A stretch of DNA of 64,000 bases from Apiosordaria backusii (GCA_030549205.1 JAUKTV010000027.1:186001-250000), one strand, 5' to 3'; shown: positions 45,599-57,544, counted from the stretch's first letter. Program-made: numbers and translations. The notes: a model not told the origin generated them from the sequence alone.

Positions 45599-47347
45599 TC
45601 ACAACTTCGCCCGCATAACATTCCCCCCCTCACTTATCCTATCAACCCTAAACCTCACCTCATACAGCACCTCACCAGCCGTAGGCTGAACCCACGCCGT
45701 AATAACATACCTCGCCCCCCCAACCGCAACCTCAACCTGACTCTTTGGACCCGGAGTGACCCTCTGCCCCAGCTCCCCAGGCAGCTCCTCCCAGTAATGT
45801 ATATCGCTTGCCGCCATCCTGCTTAGAAACCATTCATACAGTTGCGGCACCGCCTCCTGCACAAACAAATGCACAGCCGGGTCCGCCGCGCGTTGATCAA
45901 TCAGCATCAGCAGCTCCACCCGTGCGGCATTGCCAGTCTCTTTTGTGACAAACAACGAAGACGTCGATATCGCCAAAACAAGCAACCTCTTGGACGACCG
46001 GAAGAAGATACGACGCGTTTCATCCCAGTGGCTTTCGGGCAGTGCTCTCCCCGGCCTGATGATAACATGCCGAGCTTGCGTATCCTGTGTTGAGGACATA
46101 ATGGCCACGCGCTGCACCGGAAACGCAATTGCATCTACCACGGATAATTTATTCAGCGGTTGCGTCGAGGTATCATCCATCTGGATGTGAAAACTCCTTC
46201 GGCGTGTCGTCAACAGAAGCGCATTGCCCAGTTCTGAAAGCACTCTGAGTGGGCCATTCCTTCGCACAAAAGTGTCGGCGCCGGTCTTGTCGACGGTGAT
46301 GCCAATCACTGGCATCCTGCCCCTTTGCCACGGCAGAGCGTCGCAGGGTTTGATGATCTCCCCCAAGCCGAGAAAATAATGCAGACCGTCATCTGGCTCG
46401 CCGATGTCTCCCTGTGTAAGGCGGAGAAGGGAAGAGGTGATGCGGAGACCCTTGTTGGTGATGATGTACTCTGGATTGATAGAGGCGCTCATGGCGGCAT
46501 TGCGCATGCTGAGGGTGGTGATGGTTTCATTCTTGTTGTGGCGGGTGAAACCATCCGGGGAGTCGGCCAGTAATGGAGACCTGGACCCCTGTGGGACTGA
46601 AGAAGCGGCAGCATCATTGTTTTGCCAGGCAAAGATGGTCATGTCGTTGCTCTTTCGGATGATCTCTTCCTGCAGACGTCGAAAGGCATTCTCGCCCTCG
46701 CCGTAGATCATAGGCATGTTGACGTCAAAGATACCTAAAAGACAGTAGGCGACATCTTCGGAACGGGTGGTCTCCCGGTTAGCAGCCCAAGACATGCGGT
46801 CAGCGATAGATATTTGACGTATAGAAGCGTGGCCGGTAAGAACATTGGCAGGGATGCCCGTGATGGACTCGAGCCTGAAGATGAACCCGTCTTTGGTTCC
46901 TCTCAAATTCCACGCCTGGTCGTAGAACTGGACTTTTGAGGGCGCGAGCAGCTCCTGAAGGGTCCAACCACGGCGAAACCATCGACAGTTTGGAAGATTT
47001 GTCTTGAGCTCACCGTCAACCGGAAGATCAGAAAGGTAGACAAAACAGGCTGCAGCCTGCTGATACCAGCGGAACATGGAGTTGATGCTTTCGGTCAGCT
47101 CGGCATTGTTCGTCTTGTCGATGCAGCAAGTGTCGACCCAGGCCCACTCAAAGCGCTGCTCAGCAGCTATCCTGCACCACTGTTGTATTTTGCGGTATCC
47201 TTGTCTTGACTCCAGCGATGGTATCCTGTCTCGGACATCTTGATGTGATACTTCCTCGCCCTCCCATGTGTGCGACAAAATCGCGTATGGTGGGCGGTGC
47301 CCGAAGAACTGCTCAAAGGCGAGAGTCCTGGTGTTGAGCAGACGCAT
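45599..47347 (-). CDS. HET-domain protein (HET-D/HET-E-type heterokaryon incompatibility domain)
   Basis: A single exon encodes 582 residues from ATG 47347 (MRLLNTRTL). The N-terminal ~240 residues carry the HET domain: YAILSHTWEGEEVSHQD, WAWVDTCCIDKTNNAELTESIN, MFRWYQQAAACFVYLSD, RWFRRGWTLQELLAP, then the downstream ISIADRMSWAANRETTRSEDVAYCLLGIFDVNMPMIYGEGENAF block found in HET-D/E-like proteins. The C-terminal ~340 residues have no NACHT or WD repeats, so this is a stand-alone HET protein. HET domains act as cell-death effectors in non-self recognition between fungal individuals. A second, broken HET gene lies divergently 180 bases away. Confidence 0.9.
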   Translation of the reverse strand: MRLLNTRTLAFEQFFGHRPPYAILSHTWEGEEVSHQDVRDRIPSLESRQGYRKIQQWCRIAAEQRFEWAWVDTCCIDKTNNAELTESINSMFRWYQQAAACFVYLSDLPVDGELKTNLPNCRWFRRGWTLQELLAPSKVQFYDQAWNLRGTKDGFIFRLESITGIPANVLTGHASIRQISIADRMSWAANRETTRSEDVAYCLLGIFDVNMPMIYGEGENAFRRLQEEIIRKSNDMTIFAWQNNDAAASSVPQGSRSPLLADSPDGFTRHNKNETITTLSMRNAAMSASINPEYIITNKGLRITSSLLRLTQGDIGEPDDGLHYFLGLGEIIKPCDALPWQRGRMPVIGITVDKTGADTFVRRNGPLRVLSELGNALLLTTRRRSFHIQMDDTSTQPLNKLSVVDAIAFPVQRVAIMSSTQDTQARHVIIRPGRALPESHWDETRRIFFRSSKRLLVLAISTSSLFVTKETGNAARVELLMLIDQRAADPAVHLFVQEAVPQLYEWFLSRMAASDIHYWEELPGELGQRVTPGPKSQVEVAVGGARYVITAWVQPTAGEVLYEVRFRVDRISEGGNVMRAKL

Positions 47348-47524
47348 GTTGGCCAAGTGGGTGTGGATCTTGAAATTTTACCTGAGGTGGTTGGGAAGCG
47401 ACTGCTCCTATCAGGACGAGTGGAAATATTGGACTCAGCTGCGGCCGGTGTGCCAGCAGGATGCAGCTAAGCCATATTTAGGTAGAGGGGGAATCAGCCA
47501 GTGAGTAAGTGAGCTAGGGTCGGC

Positions 47525-48522
47525 TCACGTGTTTGGCAGGTTGACCAAAGGCATTGCCTTGTCCAAGCTGCCTCCAACATTCAGAGACGCAGTGCACATT
47601 TCAAGAACCTTACGTAGGTATTCGATATCTATGGATCGACTCCCTTTGCATCCTTCAAGATTCCAAGGGCGATTGGGAGAGGGAATCCGCAATGATGGGG
47701 GGCATATACAAACACAGTTCATTGACCATCGCTGCGAGAGCAGCTAGGAGTGCTAAAGATGGCTGTTTTATTACCAGAAACCAGGACGTTTCAACATGCA
47801 GACTGGATTACCAAAGCCCCGATGATGAGTTGGTGATAGGCAGCATCTTTGTCCGCGACCCTGCCTTTGCAATGGAATGGGCGAAATCCACGGGCTCTTT
47901 CTACATTGCTGGGTTCTGGCGAGAGGATATTCTAGCCGGGCTCCTGTGGTACAGACGGAGAAGGGTTAAAGACGTCACGGTCTCGAAGAAGCTGCCGTCG
48001 TGGTCGTGGGCGCGTTACAGCGACCAGGTCGGCTTTTCGGCCACTCTTGATTCGACATTTGGGGTTTCGGACTACTCTTGTGAATTCATCAACCTCTCCT
48101 TTCGCCCAAGCGGCGCGCTGGGAAACTACGGCGAGGTTCTTGACGCACAACTCGAGCTCCGAGGCCGTATTATTCCGGTGCGCTACACAACGAGAATCAT
48201 CCTGGGGAAAAACTTTGTCGTTGGACCGAACCTACTCGGTTACGGTGGAGAGCAGGTTGGTGTCGCTAATTTTGACACCTCTGTTTCTCCACCAGACGAA
48301 TTGTTCGTTTTTCTCGTCCATGCCGGGGTCGGCCGCAATTTAGGATACGGTAGATACCATCCAGCAGGACTGTTGCTGTCACCTACGGGAGACAATAAGG
48401 CCGTGTTCATCAGGGTGGTTTATGTCAATATGGAGAAGGGACACGGCGAGGGCTGGTACGACACAAAACCCGCAAGTGATATATTTCAGCATGTTACGCC
48501 CCAGACGTTGTACTTGATATGA
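47525..48522 (+). pseudogene. Truncated HET-domain pseudogene
   Basis: The fragment begins inside a HET domain: FGRLTKGIALSKLPPTFRDAVHISRTL, then a one-base frame jump near 47620 into GIRYLWIDSLCILQDSKGDW and ESAMMGGIYKHSSLTIAA. After GSIFVRDPA (~47870) the reading goes straight to YIAGFWREDILAGLLWYRRR, which in intact HET proteins lies far downstream; the RGWTLQE segment between is deleted. The C-terminal half remains open to 48522. N-terminus missing, frameshift plus internal deletion: not functional as a HET protein, though the C-terminal frame could still be translated. Confidence 0.8.
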
Positions 48523-48785
48523 GCACGGCCGAAAAGCATGTCAGAGAAAGGGGATCTTGGATTCAGCTGTCAAAGAAGTCGAAGGGTGCTAAGTCCAAGC
48601 TTGGCACCTTCAACAAAGTACCTCAAAAATGGCGATTTTACCCGCATTTACCCACCTTTCCCAACTTCCACGTCGTCGCTTCCACCCGCTCGTCAAACTG
48701 TAACTCGACGTCATGTCTCGGCTCACCTTCACGAACTTCAACCCCTCTCATTCAAACTCAGCAGCTCAGCTTCAATGGGCCCACC

Positions 48786-50064
48786 ATGCTCTTGGGCCAC
48801 CGATACCTGGCTTTCATAGTCGTCTTTTTCGTCCTGGTGTTTCTGCTCTTCAGATCACCAAGGCTGCAGACCGATGCTGGTCTTCAATATCTGAGGCGTC
48901 CTGGAATGGCCTCGCCGGAAATACTGAATACCACTCTCGGTGTGAGTACCTCACCGATACCGACAGTTCTCTCATCATGAAGCATGCTAATATGAAGGGC
49001 AGTTCCAAAAGATCTTCGTTCTTAACCTGCCCGAGAGGACAGACCGGCGAGATGCAATGACTCTGGTAGCTGCCTTGAGCAAGCTCGATGTGACATGGAT
49101 CGACGGCATAGACGGAAAGGATGTACCAGACAGGGTCCTGCCAGGGGACAGCTGGGATAAGAAGATATCGAAGGGAAACAAGGGGTCGTGGAGGGCACAC
49201 ATGAACGCGCTTCAGCGGTAGGGTTACCATCATCCTCAATTTGGGAACGCAGCGCCTGACATAGCTGATATGCACAGAATAATCCAAGATAACATGACCA
49301 GCGCCTTCATCCTCGAAGACGACGCAGACTGGGACGTACGCATCAAACAGCAACTGCAAGTCTTTGCCCAGGCAGCCAGAGCGTTCACCCAACCAACGTC
49401 CGACATTGAGCACCGACCGGAGCTCTCCATCTCCCAACTATCGACCAACAACCGTCCACGAATTACACCATACGGTGGCAACTGGGACGTCCTCTGGCTA
49501 GGCCACTGCGGCACAGAGTTCCCCGCCGACTCGACCATCGCGCCCAAACCGTCCCACAAGCTCCCGCTACTGAGGGTGACCATCCCCAACGACGCTACCG
49601 TCCCCGATCCGAGGCATCTCAAGGCACACCCCTTTGCTCTCCAGGACTCCCTTGCGAAGGAATACCCACCCCATACAAGAGTCGTGCACGCGTCCAGCAA
49701 GACGACCTGTACCCAAGCCTACGCAGTCAGTCAACAAGGCGCTCGGAAGCTGCTTTATCAGTTCGGATTGAAGACTTTGACGGCAGGATGGGATCTGATG
49801 CTGGGGGACTGGTGCGATGGGCTTTATACACACGGGCACGGGCAGGAGAAGGGACCAGTTTGTGTCACTGTTCAGCCGCCGCTGTTTAGTCATCACTATG
49901 GCAAGGGTGCAGCGTCTGATATCACTGCTCCTGGGGGTGGGTTTGTGAATAAGGAGAAGGAGATAACGCCGTATATTAGGTTGAGTGTGAGGGTTAATAT
50001 GGAGAGGATGGTGCAGGGGGTTGAGATGGAGGGATTGGTGGATCAGTGGGAGGATCCGGTGTGA
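48786..50064 (+). CDS. GT25-like glycosyltransferase, type II membrane protein
   Basis: Three exons (48786-48941, 49003-49217, 49278-50064) encode 385 residues. A signal anchor (YLAFIVVFFVLVFLLF, ~7-22) suggests a Golgi type II protein. The catalytic region starts with KIFVLNLPERTDRRDAM and shows VTWIDGIDGKDV, GSWRAHMNALQRII, then the acidic motif FILEDDADWDV (DxD-like, divalent-metal and nucleotide-sugar binding), WDVLWLGHCG, CTQAYAVSQQGARKLL and DLMLGDWC. The pattern is that of GT25-type (LPS/collagen galactosyltransferase-like) fungal proteins. Donor and acceptor are unknown. The gene is co-oriented with and just downstream of the HET pseudogene, with codons switching to G/T-ending toward the end. 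Confidence 0.85.
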
Positions 50065-50415
50065 GATATGGGGTGGGATGTTTTGGAGACGTTTTGGGAG
50101 ATTATGATCATGGAGGTCTGATGCAATATCAATGCGTTGTGATTTTGATCGAGAGAGCTAGATGATGAAATTCATTGCAGGTATATAGTGTCCATGCGAT
50201 CCATATGCGGTAGCATATATGATGATATATCAACGACCTAAAATGCCATCTCGCTGTGATAGAAATAGCGCACCTTCCATCCTGTGTTTACCATTCACCG
50301 TTTTGATCTTGCCACCCCCTGCTGACCTGACCGCGAGAGTGCTCACATCGACTCCGTGTCCCTCCACTTCCAAGCAAACATGATCGTTCCACCGCTACAC
50401 ACTAGTCAGTATCAT
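50065..50415. other. Intergenic; possible extra 3' exon of the minus-strand neighbour
   Basis: Contains a minus-strand open stretch (~50395-50238: WNDHVCLEVEGHGVDVSTL... to a stop after GILGR) that looks coding, but I cannot join it to the upstream exon in phase using a GT-AG intron. Confidence 0.4.
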
Positions 50416-51681
50416 CTATTGCACAGTCATGATTTCAATCAGGACTGGAACATACCAAGGATAGCCCCCCTTCACAAACAACGGACCCTCCCTCTCATCC
50501 ACCACACCGCCAAACACCCTCAACGCAATGTCCCTCATCTGCCGGGAGTGGAACTCGACGCGAATGTACGTCTTTCCAGCGTCATCTTCGAGCAGGACGG
50601 TGGAAAAGACGCCGCGGACTTTGTCCATGATGTACCGCCTGCCGTGATCTAGCTTCCACTCTTCGAGGGCGGAGGGGCTGATAGGGCCGAGGAGGAGGGC
50701 GTCGGGGGATTCGGTTTCGCCGTTGAGGGGGTAGGGGGGGATGATGCGGGTTTTGTAGAAGTTGGGGCTGATGAGTTGGATGGTGCTGGAGGGGGAGGGG
50801 ATGTTGAAGCGGGTGAGGAGGGTGTCGGTTGGGGTGGTGATCAAAGTGGGAGATAGGGTGGTGGGTTTGGTGGAGGAAGGATCTTCTGTCTCTGCCGTGT
50901 TGATGGTCAGATTGAGAAAGCTTTTGGATGGCGCCACGGTGATAGCGCCGGGTTGAGCGTCATTGTCGGCTTGAACGGCGCAAGAGTCACCGCTATAGTC
51001 AAATCCCAGGCCCAAGTCCCCCTCAACAGTCATGATATTGACCTCCTCGATCTCAACAGATTTGACCTCCTTCGGCGCAAACAGCTTGTTATCCTCACCC
51101 CCACTCACAATGCCCTGCTGATCACCCCCCTGAACAATCTCAGCAGCGCTATCACCATCCACATCAACCACTGGCACCACCCCCACCTCCAACTCCAGCA
51201 AATCATCCCCCTCCTCAACCTCCTCCTCATCAGTATCCTTGTTGCTCGTCTCGGGAGTCCAAACAACCACCTCCCTACCCACCTCCTCCTCCTCCGTGGC
51301 TACATCCTCAACATACTCCAGAAAAGGAGGGATATCCACCACCGTCCGAATCACAACCCTCATCCCAGCCAGCGCAGCAGCTACCCGTCTAGCATTCCTC
51401 ATCGCAGCTTCCTGTAGACCATACTCACGGCCTTTGTTCCAGGATTCTTTGAGCTTATCTTCACTGGGGAGTTGAGTAGTGGCAGGAGCGTTGGGGATGT
51501 GACGAGAAAAGAGACTTTTGTTGGGGGCGTCGTCATCATCTCCAAGGGGCGGCGTGGGGGAGATTGTGGGGGTGGGGGTGGGAGTTGTGGTTGGTTTGAG
51601 GAGCTGGGTTATGTCCCCCCAGACGGGGTCGATGGGGCGGTAGAGGGAGAGGATTGAGTTGATGTTGCTGAGAGTAGACAT
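50416..51681 (-). CDS. Acidic hypothetical protein, 421 residues
   Basis: A single frame starts MSTLSNINSILSLYRPIDPVWG. Family not recognised. Layout: a Thr/Pro low-complexity linker at ~30-45, a helical segment KLKESWNKGREYGLQEAAMRNARR, a long Glu/Asp/Val-rich middle (~125-210), and a compact C-terminal region (EEWKLDHGRRYIMDKVRGVFS, FHSRQMRDIALRVFGGV) that looks folded. The end is uncertain: GGYPW is followed by a perfect GTATGT donor at ~50455, so an intron may remove PVLIEIMTVQ; the in-phase spliced tail would end MFAWKWRDTESM. No signal peptide or membrane span. Confidence 0.6.
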   Translation of the reverse strand: MSTLSNINSILSLYRPIDPVWGDITQLLKPTTTPTPTPTISPTPPLGDDDDAPNKSLFSRHIPNAPATTQLPSEDKLKESWNKGREYGLQEAAMRNARRVAAALAGMRVVIRTVVDIPPFLEYVEDVATEEEEVGREVVVWTPETSNKDTDEEEVEEGDDLLELEVGVVPVVDVDGDSAAEIVQGGDQQGIVSGGEDNKLFAPKEVKSVEIEEVNIMTVEGDLGLGFDYSGDSCAVQADNDAQPGAITVAPSKSFLNLTINTAETEDPSSTKPTTLSPTLITTPTDTLLTRFNIPSPSSTIQLISPNFYKTRIIPPYPLNGETESPDALLLGPISPSALEEWKLDHGRRYIMDKVRGVFSTVLLEDDAGKTYIRVEFHSRQMRDIALRVFGGVVDEREGPLFVKGGYPWYVPVLIEIMTVQ

Positions 51682-52784
51682 TTTGAAGGGTGGTTGGGGA
51701 TTTGATGGTGATGGGGTAGGTAAAGTGGGAAATGTTTCTGGAGCGGTGGTTTAAGGCGTTTGAATCAGGTTGTTGTGGGTACGGTATGTCAATGCCGTTG
51801 TTGGGGGTGGTGTGATGTAGAAGGAGGCTGGAGTGAACAATTGAAGCGGTGGAGGCGAGGGTAAAGATAGAAATGACGAGAAGAAGGATAATTATCAGGT
51901 AGTGTCGATTCAACTGGCTGAGATTGAAGGTTGACTCAACTCCTTGGCTGCCCGGGCTTGGTGAGGACCGGGATACGAAGTTTGATTTCGGGAGAGTTTT
52001 TTGGGAGGAGGGAGAGAAAGTCGTCCATATTTATTCCTGAGAGAGGAGCCGGATCCAGATGACATGTTGCCTGAGCTGCCTTCCGAGTTCTAGATGAGAA
52101 AGGAGGAAGCTAAAACTGGTGATTGGGTTCAAACTTGATGAGCTCGTTTTAACCTTGGCGAGTTCGTTTTCCTTATCATGAGTTCGTTTTAAATCTCGCA
52201 GATGAGGAAGGAGCCCGGAGTCACCCAGGAAAGAGGTAAAAGATCAGAGATACTTTATGTTTCGCGGATAAGGTACGGTATCTTACCCATATCATGCTTT
52301 TGGGCATTTGAGTCAGTCACTCGGCTTACAAAACCAACCAGGGAAAAGAGTCTCATACCTTAGCGTAGTCCAAAATAATGGCCCTTAGCTTGCTTGACAC
52401 TTCACTCAATGAAGAGGCACCCAATGCGCTAGCATCCATGCGACATAAATTGCTCTACTGGAAGATGGTATGGATAATCTCACTTGTTCTTTTCTTGATC
52501 CAAGCCTCTCCACTAAGGCGTCAACAAAACACATGTACTGATCTTCTACATTTTCTCGAAGCTGGTCAAGTGCTAAATGTAACAGGTATGTTAGCCTCAT
52601 CACTAAGTCACAAAGATTCTTGCTGGCGACGGCAATGAGCACATCTTATCACGAACTGTAGTATAGGTGCCAGCTTTTGGTCCACAGCGTGTCCAGGAAA
52701 CAAAAAGAGGTATGGTCCTTACACACACTCCCTTATGATCGAGCATACCTTCGCCTCCGCTGCGTTGTTGTGCCCAAACTGGCC
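51682..52784. other. Intergenic
   Basis: No supported gene. Around 52138-52192 'gagttcgttttaa' occurs three times with ~25-base spacing. Confidence 0.45.
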
Positions 52785-53420
<636 letters not shown>

Positions 53421-53853
53421 AATTGCTGAGGGAACAACCGATGCGAGAGAGTGAATGGAGGAGCAGATTGTGAAAATTAAGAAGGTATTTCAAAGGGTGG
53501 GTGATGGACAAAAGTCGAAACAGTTAGCAAGCGGGAGCCAAATCTGTGTGCGCATCTAAGAAGCTGTGGGGGCAGAAGTTCATCAAGACGCGCACCCAGA
53601 TAACGTGGAATGCCAGCTGGCTACCTGGTTGAGGAGCACATGCCAGGTTGTGCTTGGATGAAAGACAAAGGAAAGTCGACGTTGGCAACCCCACCTGACA
53701 CAGTCCAACCAACATCCACAGGGGGACCTCTAGCAAACACGTAAACATTTCAAGGAGTAGGTGATAATAGCTTGATAATAGGCAGTCTGGAATCAAAATC
53801 CTCACTGCTCTAGAGATTGCCACAATTCTGAAGTGTAGAAAATGTATTTCACA
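53421..53853. other. Intergenic
   Basis: About 430 bases, with no supported gene. Confidence 0.45.
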
Positions 53854-55011
53854 TTAACTTAAAACAGAGAGTGACTTGCGAAATCGCTCTGACACACTCT
53901 CTTGATTCAGTTGTGTCCACTCAAGGGTCTCGTCCTCCTTACATTTCACACCCACCGCACTACCCCAGCCAGTAACTCTCAGGCTTTCCAGGTATCTGAT
54001 ATATACCTTGACCACCTGAGTTCCTGCTTTACTCGCCTTCCACAAATTCTGCGCTTCAGGGCACCATTTGAAGTGATCCAAGAAGGCGTCAAATGAGTAT
54101 ACCCGGCTTCGAAGGTTCACAAGGCTATATTGTAGCTTGCGGGCCTCATGCCCCTCCAATCCGTCTGTACCATACTTGTTCACTGCTAGACGGCAACCAC
54201 TGCAAGAAACACCGTAACTGACGCGGGGTTCGGTGGCATTCTGATAGTTGACGTAAGGCATGGTAGTGGCGGCCATCCCGGGCCCAACGCCGCGGGTTTG
54301 CGACTCTGGGGGAGAATCGTGAGCGCCAGGGAGCCAAAGCCACTGTCTCTCGTCCGTCTTCTGCCAGGGATAATGTTGAACCCAGCTGAGCATCCTCAGC
54401 TTTGGTAGCCTCACCCCTTTGTCTATAACAATATCTCTCTTGAATGCTCGAATATTGAACCTGTTTCTGTGTTTGAGGCAGTGGAAACAGCATTTCTCGA
54501 GCGTCAAAAGAAAGACAAAACTAGCGAAGGCTTCGCACTGGCAGCGCTCCGTGCGTAGTGCGATGTTGATATCCTTGATGGTAAAGTGTGATGCTAGCTT
54601 CGTGGTGATCAGGGTGACAAGCACCTGGCTTCCGAAAGTGGTAGCAAAACGACAGTCAGGTAGCTCAGTGACTAGGTTCCAAGCGCGGCGGTTTGTGCGC
54701 ATCAGCTGCAAGAGAGACGTGATGTCGACATGGCGCATTACCTCGCAAATCAACTCGAGGGGAAACCTGTCCAGAAGTCCCAGACTGGTCTTGGGAGCTT
54801 GGAATGGAAATGTGGTGGTGTTGTCAAGCGAGGTGCGTCGTGCAGGGATATTCGAGATGACGCAACCGTCGACCCCGGCTCGGCGGTACGAAGCGACGCG
54901 AACAACAGCATTCTTGTCCTCCAACTTGTCCATGGGGTATGGGATCTTGCTGCGTCGCCATTCAGGAATCTGCTCGCACTCGATGATTGGCTGGGGGTTG
55001 GTCTGTGCCAT
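53854..55011 (-). CDS. F-box protein
   Basis: A single exon encodes 385 residues. An F-box is clear at ~78-118: LGLLDRFPLELICEVMRHVDITSLLQLM followed by NRRAWNLV. F-box proteins recruit targets to SCF ubiquitin ligases via Skp1. The remainder has a Cys cluster (CQCEAF, KCCFHCLKH, later SCSGCRLAV) that could bind a metal, and a closing region (RSRVYSFDAFLDHFKWCPEAQ) familiar from lineage-expanded Sordariomycete F-box proteins. Substrate unknown. It is divergent from the truncated GMC gene, whose missing 5' end abuts this promoter. Confidence 0.85.
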   Translation of the reverse strand: MAQTNPQPIIECEQIPEWRRSKIPYPMDKLEDKNAVVRVASYRRAGVDGCVISNIPARRTSLDNTTTFPFQAPKTSLGLLDRFPLELICEVMRHVDITSLLQLMRTNRRAWNLVTELPDCRFATTFGSQVLVTLITTKLASHFTIKDINIALRTERCQCEAFASFVFLLTLEKCCFHCLKHRNRFNIRAFKRDIVIDKGVRLPKLRMLSWVQHYPWQKTDERQWLWLPGAHDSPPESQTRGVGPGMAATTMPYVNYQNATEPRVSYGVSCSGCRLAVNKYGTDGLEGHEARKLQYSLVNLRSRVYSFDAFLDHFKWCPEAQNLWKASKAGTQVVKVYIRYLESLRVTGWGSAVGVKCKEDETLEWTQLNQESVSERFRKSLSVLS

Positions 55012-55225
55012 CTTTGAGTAAGGTAGCCTGCGTCGTGATGGGTAGACTAAAAGACTGTGTGACGTTCCTGGGAGGTGGACAGACGTTAGTCAGGATACAA
55101 AGGGCATTGATGAAGACTTTAAAGACCTTTCTTAGACTGAGTAGGCCTTCTTCAAGATTTTGAAGGCGTTGAGTGGCAGCGGCGAGAGTGAAAGTCGCAA
55201 CAGAGAGAAAATGAAGTCGCAGCGA

Positions 55226-56966
55226 AGAGAGCTGAGTCTGGAAGTAGAGAGCTGACGGGTCGCTGTTCGTTGGCAATGCAAGCTCGGCTCCCGCTGATGC
55301 CACGCCTTTGGGTGTCTTTTACCCCCGCGGAGCGACCCTTGGTGGGTCTTCGGTCATCAATGCCGCCGTCACCGTGTTACCCAGCAAGAGCACCTGGGAT
55401 GAAATCTGGAGGCAGACAGGTGATCGCAGCTGGAGGTTGGTGGGCCCTGCATCCTGGAGGTGATTCCACGAAAACTAACAAGTCAACAGTGGTGACAATA
55501 TCCGCAAGATCTTCACTCGCATCGAAAGAAACCATTACCTGCCGCCGGGTACCCTAGGACACGGTTTCAACGGCTACCTCGATATCAACGGAAATGACGG
55601 CGAGGTTTACACCCGCAGCCCCGGTATGGTCTCGGGGTTCAAGTCCATGGTTGCCTCCATTGGCGGCAACCCCAACAACGCCATCACCGATGTGACTCGT
55701 GATCTCAACAGCGCCTCTCCGTCCAGAGACACAACCCAGGGGCTTTTCGGTCTTCCTTTCCACGCAAACCAAACCTGGGGCCGGTTCAGCGCGCGCACCA
55801 TTGTCCTCGACACCCTCACCGCCAAGAAGCCAAACGGATCTCCTCGTTACCCGTTGACTCTAAAAACAAACAGCCTTGTCACCAAGGTCCTCTTCGACAG
55901 ACCAAGAACCAAGAAGCCCCGTGCCGTCGGAGTCGAGTATCTCGAAGGCACCGCTCTCTACTCGGCCGACCCCCGCCACACCTCCTCCAACACCGGCCCT
56001 AAGAAAACCGCCAGAGCCAGAAAAGAAGTCATCCTCTCCGCCGGCGTCTTCAACACCCCTCAAATTCTCCAACTCTCCGGCATCGGCCCTAAGGAACACC
56101 TGCAACAACTCAACATCCCCGTCCTCGTCGACCTCCCCGGCGTCGGCTCCCGCCTGCAAGACAACCCCGAATACCCGGTCGTCAGCATCGCAAAAGACAA
56201 CCAACCCTTCTTCACCACCCCCATCCCAGGCGAGCCGGAGTGTTTCTTTGGTTTCGGCCCCCCCGGTGTTCCAGACCCGTGCATCGACCTCTGGTACCAA
56301 GGCCTCGGCCCGTACGCCCGCCCGGCAGCGAATACCAACGCGTTTATGCTCAAGACGAACTACTCCACCGACGGCGAGCTTGACATCTTGATGTTCAGTC
56401 TGGCAAACTTTGCGTTTAGGGGGTACTGGCCCAACGAAGCAGTCGTTGCCATCCCTCCCGACCCGTTGGGCGTGTTTGGCTTTTCCATTGTGAAGATCAA
56501 CCCCATCTCTCAGGCTGGGACGGTCAGATTGCGGAGCACCAACCCCCAGGACACCCCTCTGATCAACTTTGAGATGTTCAAAACGGGGGCTGACCAAGAC
56601 TTGGGAGCTCTAGCAGAGGCAGCTGCTTGGGGGCGGAGGGTATATGGCAGTGTGGAGGGCCCCATTGGGCCGATGACGCCTACTGAGCCACCTTGCGAAC
56701 CAGGGACGGATTGTTTTGCGGGGGATAAGGAATGGGCAAAGGATCAGAGTTTTGGACATCATGCTACGAGTACTTGTGCGATTGGTGGGGATAGGGATCC
56801 GTTGGCGGTGTTGGACAGCAAGTTTAGAGTGCGTGGGGTTGAGGGGTTGAGAGTGGTGGATGGGAGCGCGTTTCCCAAGACGCCGGGGGCTTTCCCGGTG
56901 TTGAGCACGTTTTTGCTGAGTGAGAAGGCGAGTGTGGATGTTTTGGGGGATGCTAGAAGATGGTGA
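55226..56966 (+). pseudogene. 5'-truncated GMC oxidoreductase
   Basis: Coding similarity begins abruptly at ~55240 with PLGVFYPRGATLGGSSVINA, i.e. after the place where the FAD-binding GxGxxG and ~110 residues should be. An in-frame TAG lies just upstream at ~55224. An intron (donor GTTGGT at ~55436, branch CTAAC, acceptor ending at ~55488) joins TGDRSW to SGDNIRKIFTRIE. From 55626 the frame is open to 56966, with ILSAGVFNTPQILQLSGIG, DLPGVGSRLQDNP, the catalytic-region HHATSTCAIGG and FPKTPGAFPVLSTF. Everything except the N-terminus is intact. Either the first exon was lost by rearrangement or it sits in a place I cannot detect. Without the dinucleotide fold it could not bind FAD normally. 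Confidence 0.75.
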
Positions 56967-57242
56967 GGGTGAGTTTGGGAATAGCTGGAATATGCCAGTG
57001 GGTACAAAGGTTATGTAGGTTTGTAAGACGGGCTGCACATAGAGTTATAAAACAAACTACCAGGTACTTTTAAGTTTGTGAAATAGGGCTAGCCCAAAAC
57101 AGCAGCAAACCTTGTTCAAATGGTTCGAGCCACGAGCAGTGACAACACGTATCACATGGAGTGGCTCGTTTGCTCCACAAAGATAACATTAATGGGTGTT
57201 TAGGGGACATTTGAACTGTGCCTTATACACTGTGGCAGAACA

Positions 57243-57302
57243 GGCCGAACTGTGACAGAATAGGCCGAACTGTGAGCAAGCAGGTCGAACTGTGGGCTCT
57301 CG
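57243..57302. repeat. 20-base tandem repeat, three units
   Basis: Three units beginning GGCCGAACTGTG, GGCCGAACTGTG and GGTCGAACTGTG at 57243, 57263 and 57283. Confidence 0.85.
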
Positions 57303-57544
57303 GGAACTGTTCTCCTGAGAGGAACTGTTCTATTGGGGTGGTATTTGGTAGCGGACGAAACGCGTCAAGTTAGGTATGGTGGTGGACGGTTTGCAAGTGG
57401 TCACGGGTGGTTCCTGCCAGTGGCTGTGGTTCACCTGAGTAAGCCAATAAAAAAGCCTGGTGGCTGGCGCTACCCGTCCACGACCAAGTACAACAGCTCC
57501 CAGATTCCCACACAAGAACAGTTCTTCTCACAGAAACAATTCCC
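57302..57544. repeat. MITE-like element with 30-base imperfect inverted ends
   Basis: 57302-57331 and the reverse complement of 57515-57544 match at 24 of 30 positions; both end in GAACTGTTCT. The 243-base span has no coding frame. No target-site duplication was identified. Confidence 0.55.

Noticed and set aside
52406..52642. 78-codon minus open frame downstream of the poly-Asn gene
   Set aside because: Lies after a clean stop codon with no splice link or motif; starts and ends without support.
57115..57180. Possible tRNA from 'ggttcgagcc' (B-box-like)
   Set aside because: No A-box or cloverleaf upstream; more likely part of a palindromic repeat.
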